Positions 8,763 to 15,771 of a stretch of DNA of 64,000 nt are shown here, piece after piece. Under the pieces are notes generated by a model. It was not told the DNA's origin and made no database searches. It saw nothing but the letters and a program-made list of their open reading frames with translations. A program made the translations under genes and the position numbers. The stretch spans positions 66,505 to 130,504 of the forward strand of contig CAKSTB010000005.1 of assembly GCA_934490165.1 (NCBI GenBank), read 5' to 3'. Numbering within the stretch: position 1 is the first letter of the stretch; each line of letters begins with the position of its first letter. This stretch comes from an uncultured Ruminiclostridium sp. GTDB taxonomy: Bacteria; Bacillota; Clostridia; Oscillospirales; Ruminococcaceae.

Positions 8763-8830
8763 AACAGTTAACCTCCTTATCAGTAACGTACTAACAGTTT
8801 AGCTCCTTGATAATAATACACCAAAAAGTC

Positions 8831-8859
8831 TTGAATGTAAAATACAAATATGTTATAAT
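8831..8859 (+). promoter_or_regulatory. Promoter of the lysR-type gene
   Basis: TTGAAT (8831-8836) and TATAAT (8854-8859) are 17 bp apart, with a TATG motif just before the -10. The start codon follows 41 bp downstream. Confidence 0.85.
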
Positions 8860-8878
8860 CGATAAAGAACGTTTATCG
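8860..8878 (+). promoter_or_regulatory. Perfect palindrome at the lysR transcription start, probable operator
   Basis: CGATAAA (8860-8866) and TTTATCG (8872-8878) form a perfect inverted repeat across 5 bp, directly after the -10 hexamer. A regulator bound here would block initiation, which fits autorepression by the LysR-type protein. The binding protein is inferred, not shown. Confidence 0.55.
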
Positions 8879-8900
8879 TTAATTAAAAAAGGAGCTTGTT

Positions 8901-9812
8901 ATGAATACTACTCAGCTTGAATGCTTCCTCGCGGTTGCGGAAACACTTAATTTTTCAAAGGCGGCAAGTATGGTCAACATCAGTCAGCCGGCTGTCAGCC
9001 ATCAGATCTCATCACTTGAGGCGGAGCTTGGGGTGAGGCTGTTTCTGAGGACAAACAAGAGCGTACAGCTTACCAAAGAGGGGCTGAGCTTTATTACGGA
9101 CGCGGAAACTATAGTAAGGACTGCGGCAGAATCAATACACAGGCTGAGTGCGAACGTTAAGGAAAAGAAAAAGGTTCTCGCAATAGGTGTACATAATCAG
9201 TATGAGCTTGATGTGGCTGTTCCTGTAATGGGTATCATGGGAAAAATGTATCCAAATTTTGAGCCGGAAATTACTATGATGCCGTTCAAGTCACTTGACA
9301 ACCTGCTTGAAGAAAACAAGCTACAGCTTATTTTTGCTTTAAAAGCCGATGATGAAGCACCAAAAGCCGAGTGCTTCACAACGCTTATCGAATGCCCTGT
9401 TATGCTTATATGCAGTAAAGATGACGCTCTCGCGAAAAAGCAGACCGTTAATATCAATGATATAAACGGCAGGCGTGTTATACTTATTAAAAAGCACAAG
9501 TGTCCCGATGCGGCTGTGCAGGGATATATGAAGCTGGGTATGCCTAACAGCAGTAATGTACTGCTTGCGGACGGTTGTGAAGCGGCTTTTGCAATGGCAA
9601 AGGCGGGACTTGGAATTACCGCGTTTCCTGTTACTCCATATATGAAAGATGATGATGTTTCATACATAAAAATAGAGGGACTGCCGCCGATATTGATGGG
9701 CGTATACTCAAAAAAGCTCATTAAAGGTGAGCCTGCGCATGAATTTGTACTTGAAGCAAAGAAATTTTATAAAAATTATCCAAACCCTATTGACAAAACA
9801 AAAATCGTATGA
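8901..9812 (+). CDS. LysR-family transcriptional regulator
   Basis: This 303-residue protein begins MNTTQLECFLAVAETLNFSK and has the LysR helix-turn-helix over residues 1-60 (AASMVNISQPAVSHQISSLE, LGVRLFLRTN). The rest is a periplasmic-binding-like effector domain. It starts behind AAAAAAGGAGCTTGTT. The gene is divergent from marR and is followed in the same direction by the DUF2325-DUF3793-flavodoxin genes, but those have their own promoter and boxes. The effector and targets cannot be told from sequence. Confidence 0.93.
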   Translation: MNTTQLECFLAVAETLNFSKAASMVNISQPAVSHQISSLEAELGVRLFLRTNKSVQLTKEGLSFITDAETIVRTAAESIHRLSANVKEKKKVLAIGVHNQYELDVAVPVMGIMGKMYPNFEPEITMMPFKSLDNLLEENKLQLIFALKADDEAPKAECFTTLIECPVMLICSKDDALAKKQTVNINDINGRRVILIKKHKCPDAAVQGYMKLGMPNSSNVLLADGCEAAFAMAKAGLGITAFPVTPYMKDDDVSYIKIEGLPPILMGVYSKKLIKGEPAHEFVLEAKKFYKNYPNPIDKTKIV

Positions 9813-9818
9813 TAAACT
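9790..9818 (+). promoter_or_regulatory. Probable promoter of the DUF2325-DUF3793-flavodoxin operon
   Basis: TTGACA (9790-9795, inside the end of the lysR gene) is followed after 17 bp by TAAACT (9813-9818). The first DtxR-like box lies just after the expected start of transcription. Confidence 0.5.
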
Positions 9819-9825
9819 ATAGACA

Positions 9826-9841
9826 GTTAGCAAAGGCTAAC
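9826..9841 (+). promoter_or_regulatory. DtxR/IdeR-like box 1
   Basis: The site GTTAGCAAAGGCTAAC is a perfect inverted repeat GTTAG-N6-CTAAC. The same GTTAG-N6-CTAAC layout recurs 79 bp downstream. It resembles the TTAGG...CCTAA operators bound by iron-dependent DtxR-family repressors. The regulator is inferred. Confidence 0.5.
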
Positions 9842-9869
9842 GAGGTTATCATACGGCAACTCGATATTA

Positions 9870-9890
9870 TAAACGGCAGTTTGCCGTTTA
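9870..9890 (+). terminator. Hairpin between the two iron-type boxes
   Basis: AAACGGCA (9871-9878) pairs with TGCCGTTT (9882-9889) over a 3-nt loop, followed by ATTT. It could end the lysR transcript or act as an attenuator in the leader of the next operon. The T-run is weak. Confidence 0.4.
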
Positions 9891-9904
9891 TTTAAACGGA
9901 TATA

Positions 9905-9920
9905 GTTAGTTTAGCCTAAC
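9905..9920 (+). promoter_or_regulatory. DtxR/IdeR-like box 2
   Basis: GTTAGTTTAGCCTAAC contains TTAGTTTAGCCTAA, which differs at one position from the DtxR/IdeR core TTAGGTTAGCCTAA. It lies 32 bp upstream of the DUF2325 start. Iron-repressed expression would fit the flavodoxin in this operon. Confidence 0.6.
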
Positions 9921-9951
9921 ACAGTGATATGCAACAGAAAGGATATAATAT

Positions 9952-10242
9952 ATGAGCGTAGTAATAATCGGCGGTAACGAGCGAATGGAAACCCGTTATG
10001 CGGACATATGCAAGGCTTACGGTTATGACAAGGCTAAGGTTTTTGTAAAAGAAAACAGCTCTCTTAAGAAGAAAGTCGGCACTCCCGATTTACTGATACT
10101 GTTTACAAATACGGTATCGCACAAGATGATGCTGAGTGCAACACAGGAGGCAAAGCGCAACAGCGTTCCCGTGGCAAGAGTTCACAGCAGCAGTGTTGTA
10201 GCACTGTCACAGCTTTTAGCCGAAAGAAGCGCGGCAGTATGA
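9952..10242 (+). CDS. DUF2325-family protein
   Basis: This 96-residue protein begins MSVVIIGGNERMETRYADIC and matches the DUF2325 pattern: a Rossmann-like VVIIGGNERM start, then DLLILFTNTVSHKMM, then AKRNSVPVARVHSSSV. No biochemical role is established for the family. It starts behind AGAAAGGATATAATAT, and its stop overlaps the next gene by 4 bp. Its position behind two iron-type boxes and ahead of a flavodoxin suggests a role during metal limitation, which is inference. Confidence 0.8.
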   Translation: MSVVIIGGNERMETRYADICKAYGYDKAKVFVKENSSLKKKVGTPDLLILFTNTVSHKMMLSATQEAKRNSVPVARVHSSSVVALSQLLAERSAAV

Positions 10243-10799
10243 AAGGGTGCTGTTTTGAGCAGTATCTGATCGACAACTGCTCCCCTACTCTTGCATCGCT
10301 TAAGACGGCGAATCTGTTCAATTACAGATACAGCAGTACAGATGAGCTTAACAAGGCTGTATGGCGCTGGAACAAAGAGCTGTCCGTCAAGGGTATCAGC
10401 GTAACGGTGCTGAGAAGACGTGAAAACACAGCACTGATATATGTATACAGAGCGGAAAAGCTTGCAGAGGATTTCAGCCGACCGGGTGTAGCGCGTTTTA
10501 TGAAGCGTCACGATTATGAAAATACCGATATCAGATACTGCATTGACATTCTCAGGGAAAAGCTCGAAAACAGCGAGGATTTTCCGCACGAGATAGGGAT
10601 ATTCTTAGGATATCCGCTTGGGGACGTTATAGGATTTATCGATAATGCGGGTAAAAACAGCCGGTGCACGGGCTGTTGGAAAGTTTACTGCAACGAGTGC
10701 GAGGCTATGCGCACCTTTGCGAGATTTGACAAGTGCAGAGCTGTCTACCAAAAGATGTGGGCAAACGGCAGGAGTATCGTGCAGCTAACAGTTGCATAA
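10239..10799 (+). CDS. DUF3793-family protein
   Basis: This 186-residue protein begins MKGCCFEQYLIDNCSPTLAS, which is typical of DUF3793. Other conserved-looking parts are LKTANLFNYRY, LRRRENTALIYVYR, EIGIFLGYPLGDVIGFI and the cysteine-bearing CTGCWKVYCNECEA. The Cys cluster (CTGCWKVYCNEC) could bind metal. The family has no assigned function but, from memory, often sits beside flavodoxin genes in clostridia. It overlaps the DUF2325 gene by 4 bp and precedes the flavodoxin by 32 bp. Confidence 0.8.
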   Translation: MKGCCFEQYLIDNCSPTLASLKTANLFNYRYSSTDELNKAVWRWNKELSVKGISVTVLRRRENTALIYVYRAEKLAEDFSRPGVARFMKRHDYENTDIRYCIDILREKLENSEDFPHEIGIFLGYPLGDVIGFIDNAGKNSRCTGCWKVYCNECEAMRTFARFDKCRAVYQKMWANGRSIVQLTVA

Positions 10800-10831
10800 T
10801 ATAAAGAACATTTATGAAAGGATTTTTTATT

Positions 10832-11254
10832 ATGAAAACAGCAGTAGTATATTGGAGCGGAACAGGCAACACCGAGGCTATGGCAGGCTCAGTTGCAGAG
10901 GGTGCAAAGAGCGCAGGCGCAGAGGTAAGCGTATTTACGGCGGCTGACTTCTCGGCAGATATGGTTGACCAGTTCGATTCTATCGCTTTCGGTTGTCCTT
11001 CAATGGGCAGTGAACAGCTTGAGGACAGCGAGTTTGAACCTATGTTCAACGCTTGTGAAGCAAAGCTTTCAGGCAAAAAGGTAGGACTTTTCGGTTCTTA
11101 CGGCTGGGGCGACGGCGAATGGATGAGAAACTGGGAGGAACAGTGCATCGCTGACGGCGCTGTTATGGCAGGCGAATGCGTTATCTGCAACGAAGCTCCC
11201 GATGATACAGCAACCGAGCAGTGCGTTGAGCTCGGTAAGGCACTTGCTTCCTGA
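10832..11254 (+). CDS. Flavodoxin
   Basis: The 140-residue protein begins MKTAVVYWSGTGNTEAMA, with the FMN phosphate loop SGTGNT at residues 9-14. Two further flavin-contacting loops are FGCPSMGSEQL and FGSYGWGDGEWM. Flavodoxins carry electrons and replace ferredoxin when iron is short, which fits the DtxR-like boxes upstream. I chose the ATG at 10832 because GAAAGGA lies 9 bp ahead; an in-frame ATG at 10814 has no ribosome binding site. It ends the operon in front of a strong terminator. Confidence 0.92.
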   Translation: MKTAVVYWSGTGNTEAMAGSVAEGAKSAGAEVSVFTAADFSADMVDQFDSIAFGCPSMGSEQLEDSEFEPMFNACEAKLSGKKVGLFGSYGWGDGEWMRNWEEQCIADGAVMAGECVICNEAPDDTATEQCVELGKALAS

Positions 11255-11294
11255 ATTTAAGCAAACGACTTAAAGATAAACAAACATACTCCGT

Positions 11295-11335
11295 AAAAAA
11301 CACCGCAGAGGGTAAAAGCTCTGCGGTGTTTTTAT
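11295..11335 (+). terminator. Strong intrinsic terminator after the flavodoxin
   Basis: AACACCGCAGAG pairs with CTCTGCGGTGTT over an 8-nt loop and is followed by TTT. The rest of the gap up to 11456 holds nothing I can identify. Confidence 0.85.
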
Positions 11336-11456
11336 ATGAATTTATAGATTAACGGCAATCTCCTGAAGCAAATTACAAGCTGATAATATTCAGATGGGGC
11401 GGTAGAATTATAAAATTGTGGTTATACACTGAACTGTTTGTTTAAACAATAAAAAA

Positions 11457-11756
11457 TTATAACAATTCAATGTTAATCTTGGGATGAGTGCTATTGCCGC
11501 TCCAAGTAACCCATGCGACATAATCTTCCCATTTTTCAAGACTTTTGAAGTTTTCATACTCTTTTTTAAACTCTTCAACTTTATCGTTGGGGATAAGCCA
11601 TCCGCTACAATCTGTGCATATTATATCGTCAGTCCATAAATCGTTGCCTTCAACACAATCTAAAAAGAACACCGCATTTTTATCTGCTGCTGATTCCTGT
11701 ACCAATTTAAAGAAAGCAATAAATCTGCTTTCTTCCCGACTTCTTAACCCAACCAT
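11457..11756 (-). CDS. Hypothetical protein
   Basis: I do not recognise this 99-residue acidic protein. It contains FKLVQESAADKNAVFFLDC, a CTDC motif (IICTDCSGWLIPNDK) and an aromatic-rich end (WEDYVAWVTWSGNST). I chose the ATG at 11756 because GAGGAAAG lies 9 bp ahead of it; the in-frame ATG at 11771 has no ribosome binding site. It is last in a run of three small minus-strand frames between the flavodoxin terminator and the proS leader. The size and setting would fit an immunity-type or stray accessory gene, but nothing proves it. Confidence 0.5.
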   Translation of the reverse strand: MVGLRSREESRFIAFFKLVQESAADKNAVFFLDCVEGNDLWTDDIICTDCSGWLIPNDKVEEFKKEYENFKSLEKWEDYVAWVTWSGNSTHPKINIELL

Positions 11757-11870
11757 TATTGCTTTCCTCATTTAAAAAAGTATTAAATTTGCCATTGGTC
11801 TTAACAATTACGCAAGATTTATCCTTCATTCAGAATTTAATTTCTACGTCCGCCCACTAAACCGCATTGT

Positions 11871-12065
11871 TCACATTTCATCAGGCTTATCAATTTCAAA
11901 GCTATACTCTGAATTGTTACATCTGTCATAACTCGGATTTTTAAACGAACTGATTATTTCGAGTGGAATACCGTCGGGATAAGCCTTGCAACTCATGCCC
12001 CATTCACCCTTATCACCTGTTCTGTTTTTACAAACATTGCATTTAACCGTATTCGATGAAATCAT
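11871..12065 (-). CDS. Small cysteine-containing hypothetical protein
   Basis: This 64-residue protein begins MISSNTVKCNVCKNRTGD and has four cysteines in the order CNVC, GMSCKAYPDGIP and DRCNN, which could form a small zinc site. The pattern CxxC--GMSCKAYPDGIP recurs in small uncharacterised bacterial proteins, as I recall. The ribosome binding site is weak (GGGGAT). It begins 2 bp after the stop of a broken frame. Confidence 0.5.
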   Translation of the reverse strand: MISSNTVKCNVCKNRTGDKGEWGMSCKAYPDGIPLEIISSFKNPSYDRCNNSEYSFEIDKPDEM

Positions 12066-12067
12066 TA

Positions 12068-12340
12068 TTATATCCCCACTTGGTACGAATTTTGGCTTAC
12101 CAGTTCAACAATTTTATCGGAATGTCCTATTCTGCGTAAAGCCATACAGTCCGAATAAAATTCATATATGTTTCTCATACGCATATCAGAATGTATCTTC
12201 TGCTCGAATTTACCTAATTCTGATAATTTCTTGCCACTTTCAATTATACCACCGTTTTCCTGATAGTCAACCGACAAGCCTCAATTTGCTTATATTTTTC
12301 GCTGTTTGCGGCATAATTCTCGTTAAGAATCTTGTGAAAA
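12068..12340 (-). pseudogene. Remnant of a small gene with a frameshift
   Basis: The 3' part reads LSVDYQENGGIIESGKKLSE and continues to the stop at 12068, but its only start is a TTG at 12277 with no ribosome binding site and a TGA just upstream. A neighbouring frame upstream reads KILNENYAANSEKYKQIEA and then runs into the other frame near 12281. A single frameshift there would join them. I read this as a decayed gene; its original function is unknown. Confidence 0.4.
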
Positions 12341-12382
12341 AACGCTGAGGATAAAAGCTCTCTGCGGTGTTCCCTTCCCCCC

Positions 12383-12411
12383 TTGACAATCACACTCCTC
12401 TGTGCTAAAAT
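12383..12411 (+). promoter_or_regulatory. Promoter of the proS T-box transcript
   Basis: TTGACA (12383-12388) and TAAAAT (12406-12411) are 17 bp apart. Transcription should begin near 12418, at the start of the T-box leader. Confidence 0.85.
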
Positions 12412-12417
12412 AATACC

Positions 12418-12642
12418 ATACAGAAAAGCTATGACAAGAAACAGTAGATAAATCTGCGTCACAGAGAAAGAGCGGTTGGTGTAAGCTCCCGACAAGGTTT
12501 TATCGAACCCGTCTTTGAGCTGTACACGATGAGTGTTACCGGATTCTCCCGTTACAGAGATACAAGTGCGGTTATACCGAATTTAGGTGGTACCACGGAA
12601 CAAAGTTTCGCCCTAAGCAAATTTAATGCTTCGGGCTTTTTT
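12418..12642 (+). ncRNA. T-box riboswitch leader of proS
   Basis: The leader carries the T-box sequence AGGTGGTACCACGG at 12585-12598, whose TGGT bulge would pair with the ACCA end of an uncharged tRNA having A as discriminator base, as tRNA-Pro does. A terminator follows: GCCCTAAGCA (12610-12619) and TGCTTCGGGC (12627-12636) with a T-run to 12642. The Stem I region contains GAACCCGTC, where a CCN proline specifier is plausible but I could not fold it. When proline tRNA is uncharged the antiterminator forms and proS is expressed. Confidence 0.92.
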
Positions 12643-12669
12643 ATGCCCGAAATTCAGGAGGACAACATA

Positions 12670-14394
12670 ATGAAGCTTGAAAAACTGGTCGGCGACCGTT
12701 TTAAGGAAAGACCCTCGGACTGTCAGATCGACAGCCACGCAATTATGGTGAGAGGCGGCTATATAAAGTATATGGCTAACGGTATCTTCTCGTCATACAC
12801 ACCCACAAAGAGAATAACAAAGAAGATTGAACAGATCATCAGAGAAGAAATGGACAAGATAGACGGACAGGAAGTACAGTTCCCTGTTGTTATGCCCGCT
12901 TCACTCTGGCAGGAGTCAGGCAGATACGAAAGCATCGGCAGTGAGCTTTTACGTTTTACAGACCGCAACAGAATGCCTATGGTACTCGGTATGACACACG
13001 AGGAAGCCGCTGTACATCTTGTTCGCGAATACGGCAAAAGCTACACAAAGTACCCTTTCATGATCTATCAGATACAGACAAAGTTCCGTGATGAAGCACG
13101 TCCGAGAGGCGGTCTTATCAGAGTCCGTGAGTTCACAATGAAGGACGCTTACTCGTTCCACACATCGCAGGAAGACCTTGAGCAGTATTACGATAAGTGC
13201 CACAAGGCTTACGAAAACATATTCAGACGTGCAGGCGTTCCCGAGGTAATCTCGGTCAAGTCCGATTCGGGTATGATGGGCGGCAGTATTTCACACGAAT
13301 TTATGCTCCTTACACCCGTAGGCGAGGATACAATAGCTAGCTGCCACGAATGCGGTTTCAATGCAAATATGGAAGCCGCAGACAGCATTATCGAGAACAC
13401 AAGAGATGAAGTTTCCGCACCTATGGAGCTTGTTCATACTCCGAATATCCATACGATAGAAGAAATATGCGACTTTTTGCATACTCCCAAGGAAAAGAGC
13501 TGTAAGGCTGTCGTATATCAGAGAAACGCAGACGACAGCTATGTTGTCGTGTTCACAAGAGGCGACATTGACGTAAACGAAACAAAGCTCCGCAACTTCT
13601 TAGGCTGTGAGATCCACCCCGCTGTGATCACAGAAGAATGCGGTCTTAACGCAGGATATATAGGACCTGTCGGTCTTCCCGAAAATATGACCGTTCTGTT
13701 TGATACCTCGCTTCAGAATACAAACAACCTTTCGTGCGGTGCAAATAAGGAAGAATATCACTACACGGGTCTTGACATTGACCGTGATTGCGCAAACGTT
13801 GAATATCACGACTTTGCAAAGATCCTTGACGGCGGCATCTGCCCCAATTGCCACAAGCACTCAATTTCTATTTCAAGAGGTATCGAGGTTGGAAACATAT
13901 TCCAGCTCGGTACAAAGTACACAAAGACTATGGGTATGACTTACCTTGACAGCAACGGCGAGGAAAAGACACCTATCATGGGTTGTTACGGTATCGGTGT
14001 CGGCAGACTTGCGGCTTCGGTATGCGAGGCGCACCACGATGATTACGGTCCTATCTGGCCTATGCCTATTGCACCTTGGCAGGTTCACATCTGCGCTGTA
14101 CGTTCTGACGATGCAGATGTTAAGGCTTGCGCTGACAAGCTGTATGATACTTTACAGAACGCAGGTGCTGAGGTTATCTATGATGACAGACAGGTAAGCG
14201 CAGGCGTTATGTTCTCTGATGCAGACCTGCTTGGCATTCCGCTGAGAGTTGTTGTAAGCCCAAGAAACCTGAAGGATAACTGCTGTGAGATTTCCGCAAG
14301 GGATAAGAGCTTCTCATATAAAGTTCCAGTTGAGGAAACCGCAGACAAGGTTCAGGAGCTTATCAAGGAGCTTATGGCTAAGTTCAACGACTGA
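12670..14394 (+). CDS. proS: Prolyl-tRNA synthetase (bacterial type)
   Basis: The 574-residue enzyme begins MKLEKLVGDRFKERPSDCQI and charges tRNA-Pro with proline. It has class II motif 2 (FRDEARPRGGLIRVREFTMK), the bacterial insertion editing domain in the middle, and motif 3 (GCYGIGVGRLAASV), followed by the anticodon-binding domain. The length fits the bacterial form with editing domain. The open frame runs back to 12529, but the true start is the ATG at 12670 behind CAGGAGGACAACATA, after the T-box terminator. Expression is controlled by that T-box. Confidence 0.97.
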   Translation: MKLEKLVGDRFKERPSDCQIDSHAIMVRGGYIKYMANGIFSSYTPTKRITKKIEQIIREEMDKIDGQEVQFPVVMPASLWQESGRYESIGSELLRFTDRNRMPMVLGMTHEEAAVHLVREYGKSYTKYPFMIYQIQTKFRDEARPRGGLIRVREFTMKDAYSFHTSQEDLEQYYDKCHKAYENIFRRAGVPEVISVKSDSGMMGGSISHEFMLLTPVGEDTIASCHECGFNANMEAADSIIENTRDEVSAPMELVHTPNIHTIEEICDFLHTPKEKSCKAVVYQRNADDSYVVVFTRGDIDVNETKLRNFLGCEIHPAVITEECGLNAGYIGPVGLPENMTVLFDTSLQNTNNLSCGANKEEYHYTGLDIDRDCANVEYHDFAKILDGGICPNCHKHSISISRGIEVGNIFQLGTKYTKTMGMTYLDSNGEEKTPIMGCYGIGVGRLAASVCEAHHDDYGPIWPMPIAPWQVHICAVRSDDADVKACADKLYDTLQNAGAEVIYDDRQVSAGVMFSDADLLGIPLRVVVSPRNLKDNCCEISARDKSFSYKVPVEETADKVQELIKELMAKFND

Positions 14395-14413
14395 GAATAT
14401 TAAACGACAGCTT

Positions 14414-14443
14414 AAGGGCAGTGCTTTGCGGCACTGCCCTTTT
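14414..14443 (+). terminator. Terminator after proS
   Basis: AAGGGCAGTGC (14414-14424) pairs with GCACTGCCCTT (14431-14441) over a 6-nt loop and runs into TT. Confidence 0.9.
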
Positions 14444-14502
14444 AAAATGTTTCCGCTAAAACGATAGTACACAAATTACCACCGGAGCTTAATATCACCA
14501 TA

Positions 14503-14532
14503 TTGTCCTTTTTATCGTACACATCATATGAT
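14503..14532 (+). promoter_or_regulatory. Possible promoter of the small membrane protein gene
   Basis: TTGTCC (14503-14508) and TATGAT (14527-14532) are 18 bp apart, 54 bp upstream of the start codon. Confidence 0.4.
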
Positions 14533-14585
14533 ATTATATAAGCAGTGAAAAACACAGTAGCTATACCGGAGAAAAGGAGAAAAAT

Positions 14586-14771
14586 ATGTCATTCATAGTT
14601 TTATTTATCGGTCTGATCATATACGGAATATGGAAAAAATGTGAGCCGCAAATTCCCGCGTCTTACCACAACAACTGGAAGCTTGAGCAGGAGGACTCAT
14701 GGAAAGTCAGCACAGGACAGATGACACGCAGACAGTTTATGAGTAATATCAATAACGGAAAATATCGATAA
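14586..14771 (+). CDS. Small single-pass membrane protein, unknown function
   Basis: This 61-residue protein has one hydrophobic segment at residues 2-16 (SFIVLFIGLIIYGIW), followed by KKCEPQIP and a polar tail ending RRQFMSNINNGKYR. A good ribosome binding site, GGAGAAAAGGAGAAAAAT, precedes the ATG. It stands alone between the proS terminator and a converging hairpin. I do not recognise a family. Confidence 0.6.
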   Translation: MSFIVLFIGLIIYGIWKKCEPQIPASYHNNWKLEQEDSWKVSTGQMTRRQFMSNINNGKYR

Positions 14772-14793
14772 TGTTTGCTCATCGGCATAAAGT

Positions 14794-14824
14794 CAGCCCT
14801 CGTCTGAAATTCGGACGAGGGCTG
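14794..14824. terminator. Converging terminator hairpin
   Basis: CAGCCCTCGTC (14794-14804) and GACGAGGGCTG (14814-14824) pair over 9 nt, between a plus-strand and a minus-strand small gene. Confidence 0.65.
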
Positions 14825-14929
14825 TGCTTTTAGCTTTCTGTCTTTTTTATACCGAAAAACAGTCGCAGAAAGCCGGCGAGTATTCTTGGTGTTTTGCAAA
14901 CTACGATTTTCATGATATGTACCTCTCTT

Positions 14930-15091
14930 TCAGCAAAAGAACAGCAGCCATACGCCGAGCGCAATAAGCAGCAGGGACAGTATGACAAGCAGTGTTTCAG
15001 CCGACATACAGGTTACACAGATAAGAATACCCGCAAGACCGAGTATGAAAGCAGGAAATTTCGACCGTCCCGGTCTGCGTCTTCTCATCAT
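14930..15091 (-). CDS. Small basic membrane protein, unknown function
   Basis: The 53-residue protein begins MMRRRRPGRSKFPAF and has two hydrophobic stretches (FILGLAGILICVTCM and LLVILSLLLIALGVWLLFF). I chose the ATG at 15091 because GGAGGT lies 7 bp ahead; the frame stays open to 15208 but without a start signal. That GGAGGT sits in one arm of a long hairpin (15096-15146). The gene is at the end of the remA-thiN operon. No family is recognised. Confidence 0.6.
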   Translation of the reverse strand: MMRRRRPGRSKFPAFILGLAGILICVTCMSAETLLVILSLLLIALGVWLLFFC

Positions 15092-15095
15092 AAAC

Positions 15096-15146
15096 AATAC
15101 CTCCCGTCGGCTGAAGTTACTACACTTTATTCCGTCGGGAGGTATT
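15096..15146 (-). terminator. Hairpin after thiN that covers the next ribosome binding site
   Basis: AATACCTCCCGTCGG (15096-15110) pairs with CCGTCGGGAGGTATT (15132-15146) with one mismatch and a 21-nt loop. It can act as a weak terminator for thiN. The 3' arm in the minus-strand RNA contains the GGAGGT of the small membrane protein, so readthrough RNA would hide that site. Confidence 0.6.
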
Positions 15147-15153
15147 TTGTTAC

Positions 15154-15771
15154 TTATCTTTTTACAGTCATTACAACTGCAAGTCCGTCTTTTATCTCTA
15201 CGGTACAATCTGTATCGGCCTTGAATTCGTTGCTGACACCTATCGGAAAGCTACGCTCCATAACATATTCTTTTAGCGGATATTCTGCTCCTGTAATAGA
15301 TACGGTCGCCTTGTCGCTTATTGCAAACACCGAAAGATACCTTGATAAATCGGGTGATAATGTTATCTTCTCATCTTCAAGGATATAAGCATTTGTGTTA
15401 TCACCGGTTATGAACGCTTTTCCTCCGTGCTCACGGATAAATAGCAGTGTTGCGATATTCGAAAGCGTATGGTCGGTTCGTCCGCCGCAGGCGCTGACAA
15501 GCGCTATACTGTCGTATCCTCTGTCAAGTGCCGTTCTTACGGCAAGCATCGTGTCTGTGTCGTCCTTATGCGTCGGTGAGCGCAGTATTTCGATATTCCG
15601 TGGCAGTTTATTCTTTATACTGTCAAAGTCGCCTAGAATAAGATCGGGTGCAATTCCTGCGGCAAGTGCCTTGTCATACCCACTGTCAGCGCATATGACA
15701 AATGCGTCATTCGGTATCTTTACTGTTTTGCACGGCTCAGGTCCGCCGCATATAATATAACAGGTTTTCAT
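15154..15771 (-). CDS. thiN: Thiamine pyrophosphokinase
   Basis: This 205-residue enzyme transfers pyrophosphate from ATP to thiamine. It has the family motifs ADSGYDKA, LILGDFDS, KDDTDTMLA and SACGGRTDHTLSNI. The ATG at 15771 overlaps the rsgA stop as TGATG, and I prefer it to the GTG one codon earlier. In many Firmicutes rpe lies between rsgA and thiN; here it is absent. The gene is near the end of a long minus-strand operon. Confidence 0.95.
   Translation of the reverse strand: MKTCYIICGGPEPCKTVKIPNDAFVICADSGYDKALAAGIAPDLILGDFDSIKNKLPRNIEILRSPTHKDDTDTMLAVRTALDRGYDSIALVSACGGRTDHTLSNIATLLFIREHGGKAFITGDNTNAYILEDEKITLSPDLSRYLSVFAISDKATVSITGAEYPLKEYVMERSFPIGVSNEFKADTDCTVEIKDGLAVVMTVKR

Noticed and set aside
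8763..8830. MarR operator in the marR leader around GTTAGTACGTTAC
   Set aside because: The two halves do not form a good inverted repeat, so I cannot support it as a site.
12341..12495. N-terminal part of a minus-strand frame that starts at 12495
   Set aside because: It runs antisense through the proS promoter and has no start signal; only its last part resembles coding sequence of the broken gene.
12529..12669. Extension of proS by 47 codons
   Set aside because: The extension runs through the T-box and its terminator. A strong ribosome binding site precedes the ATG at 12670, where homologs begin.
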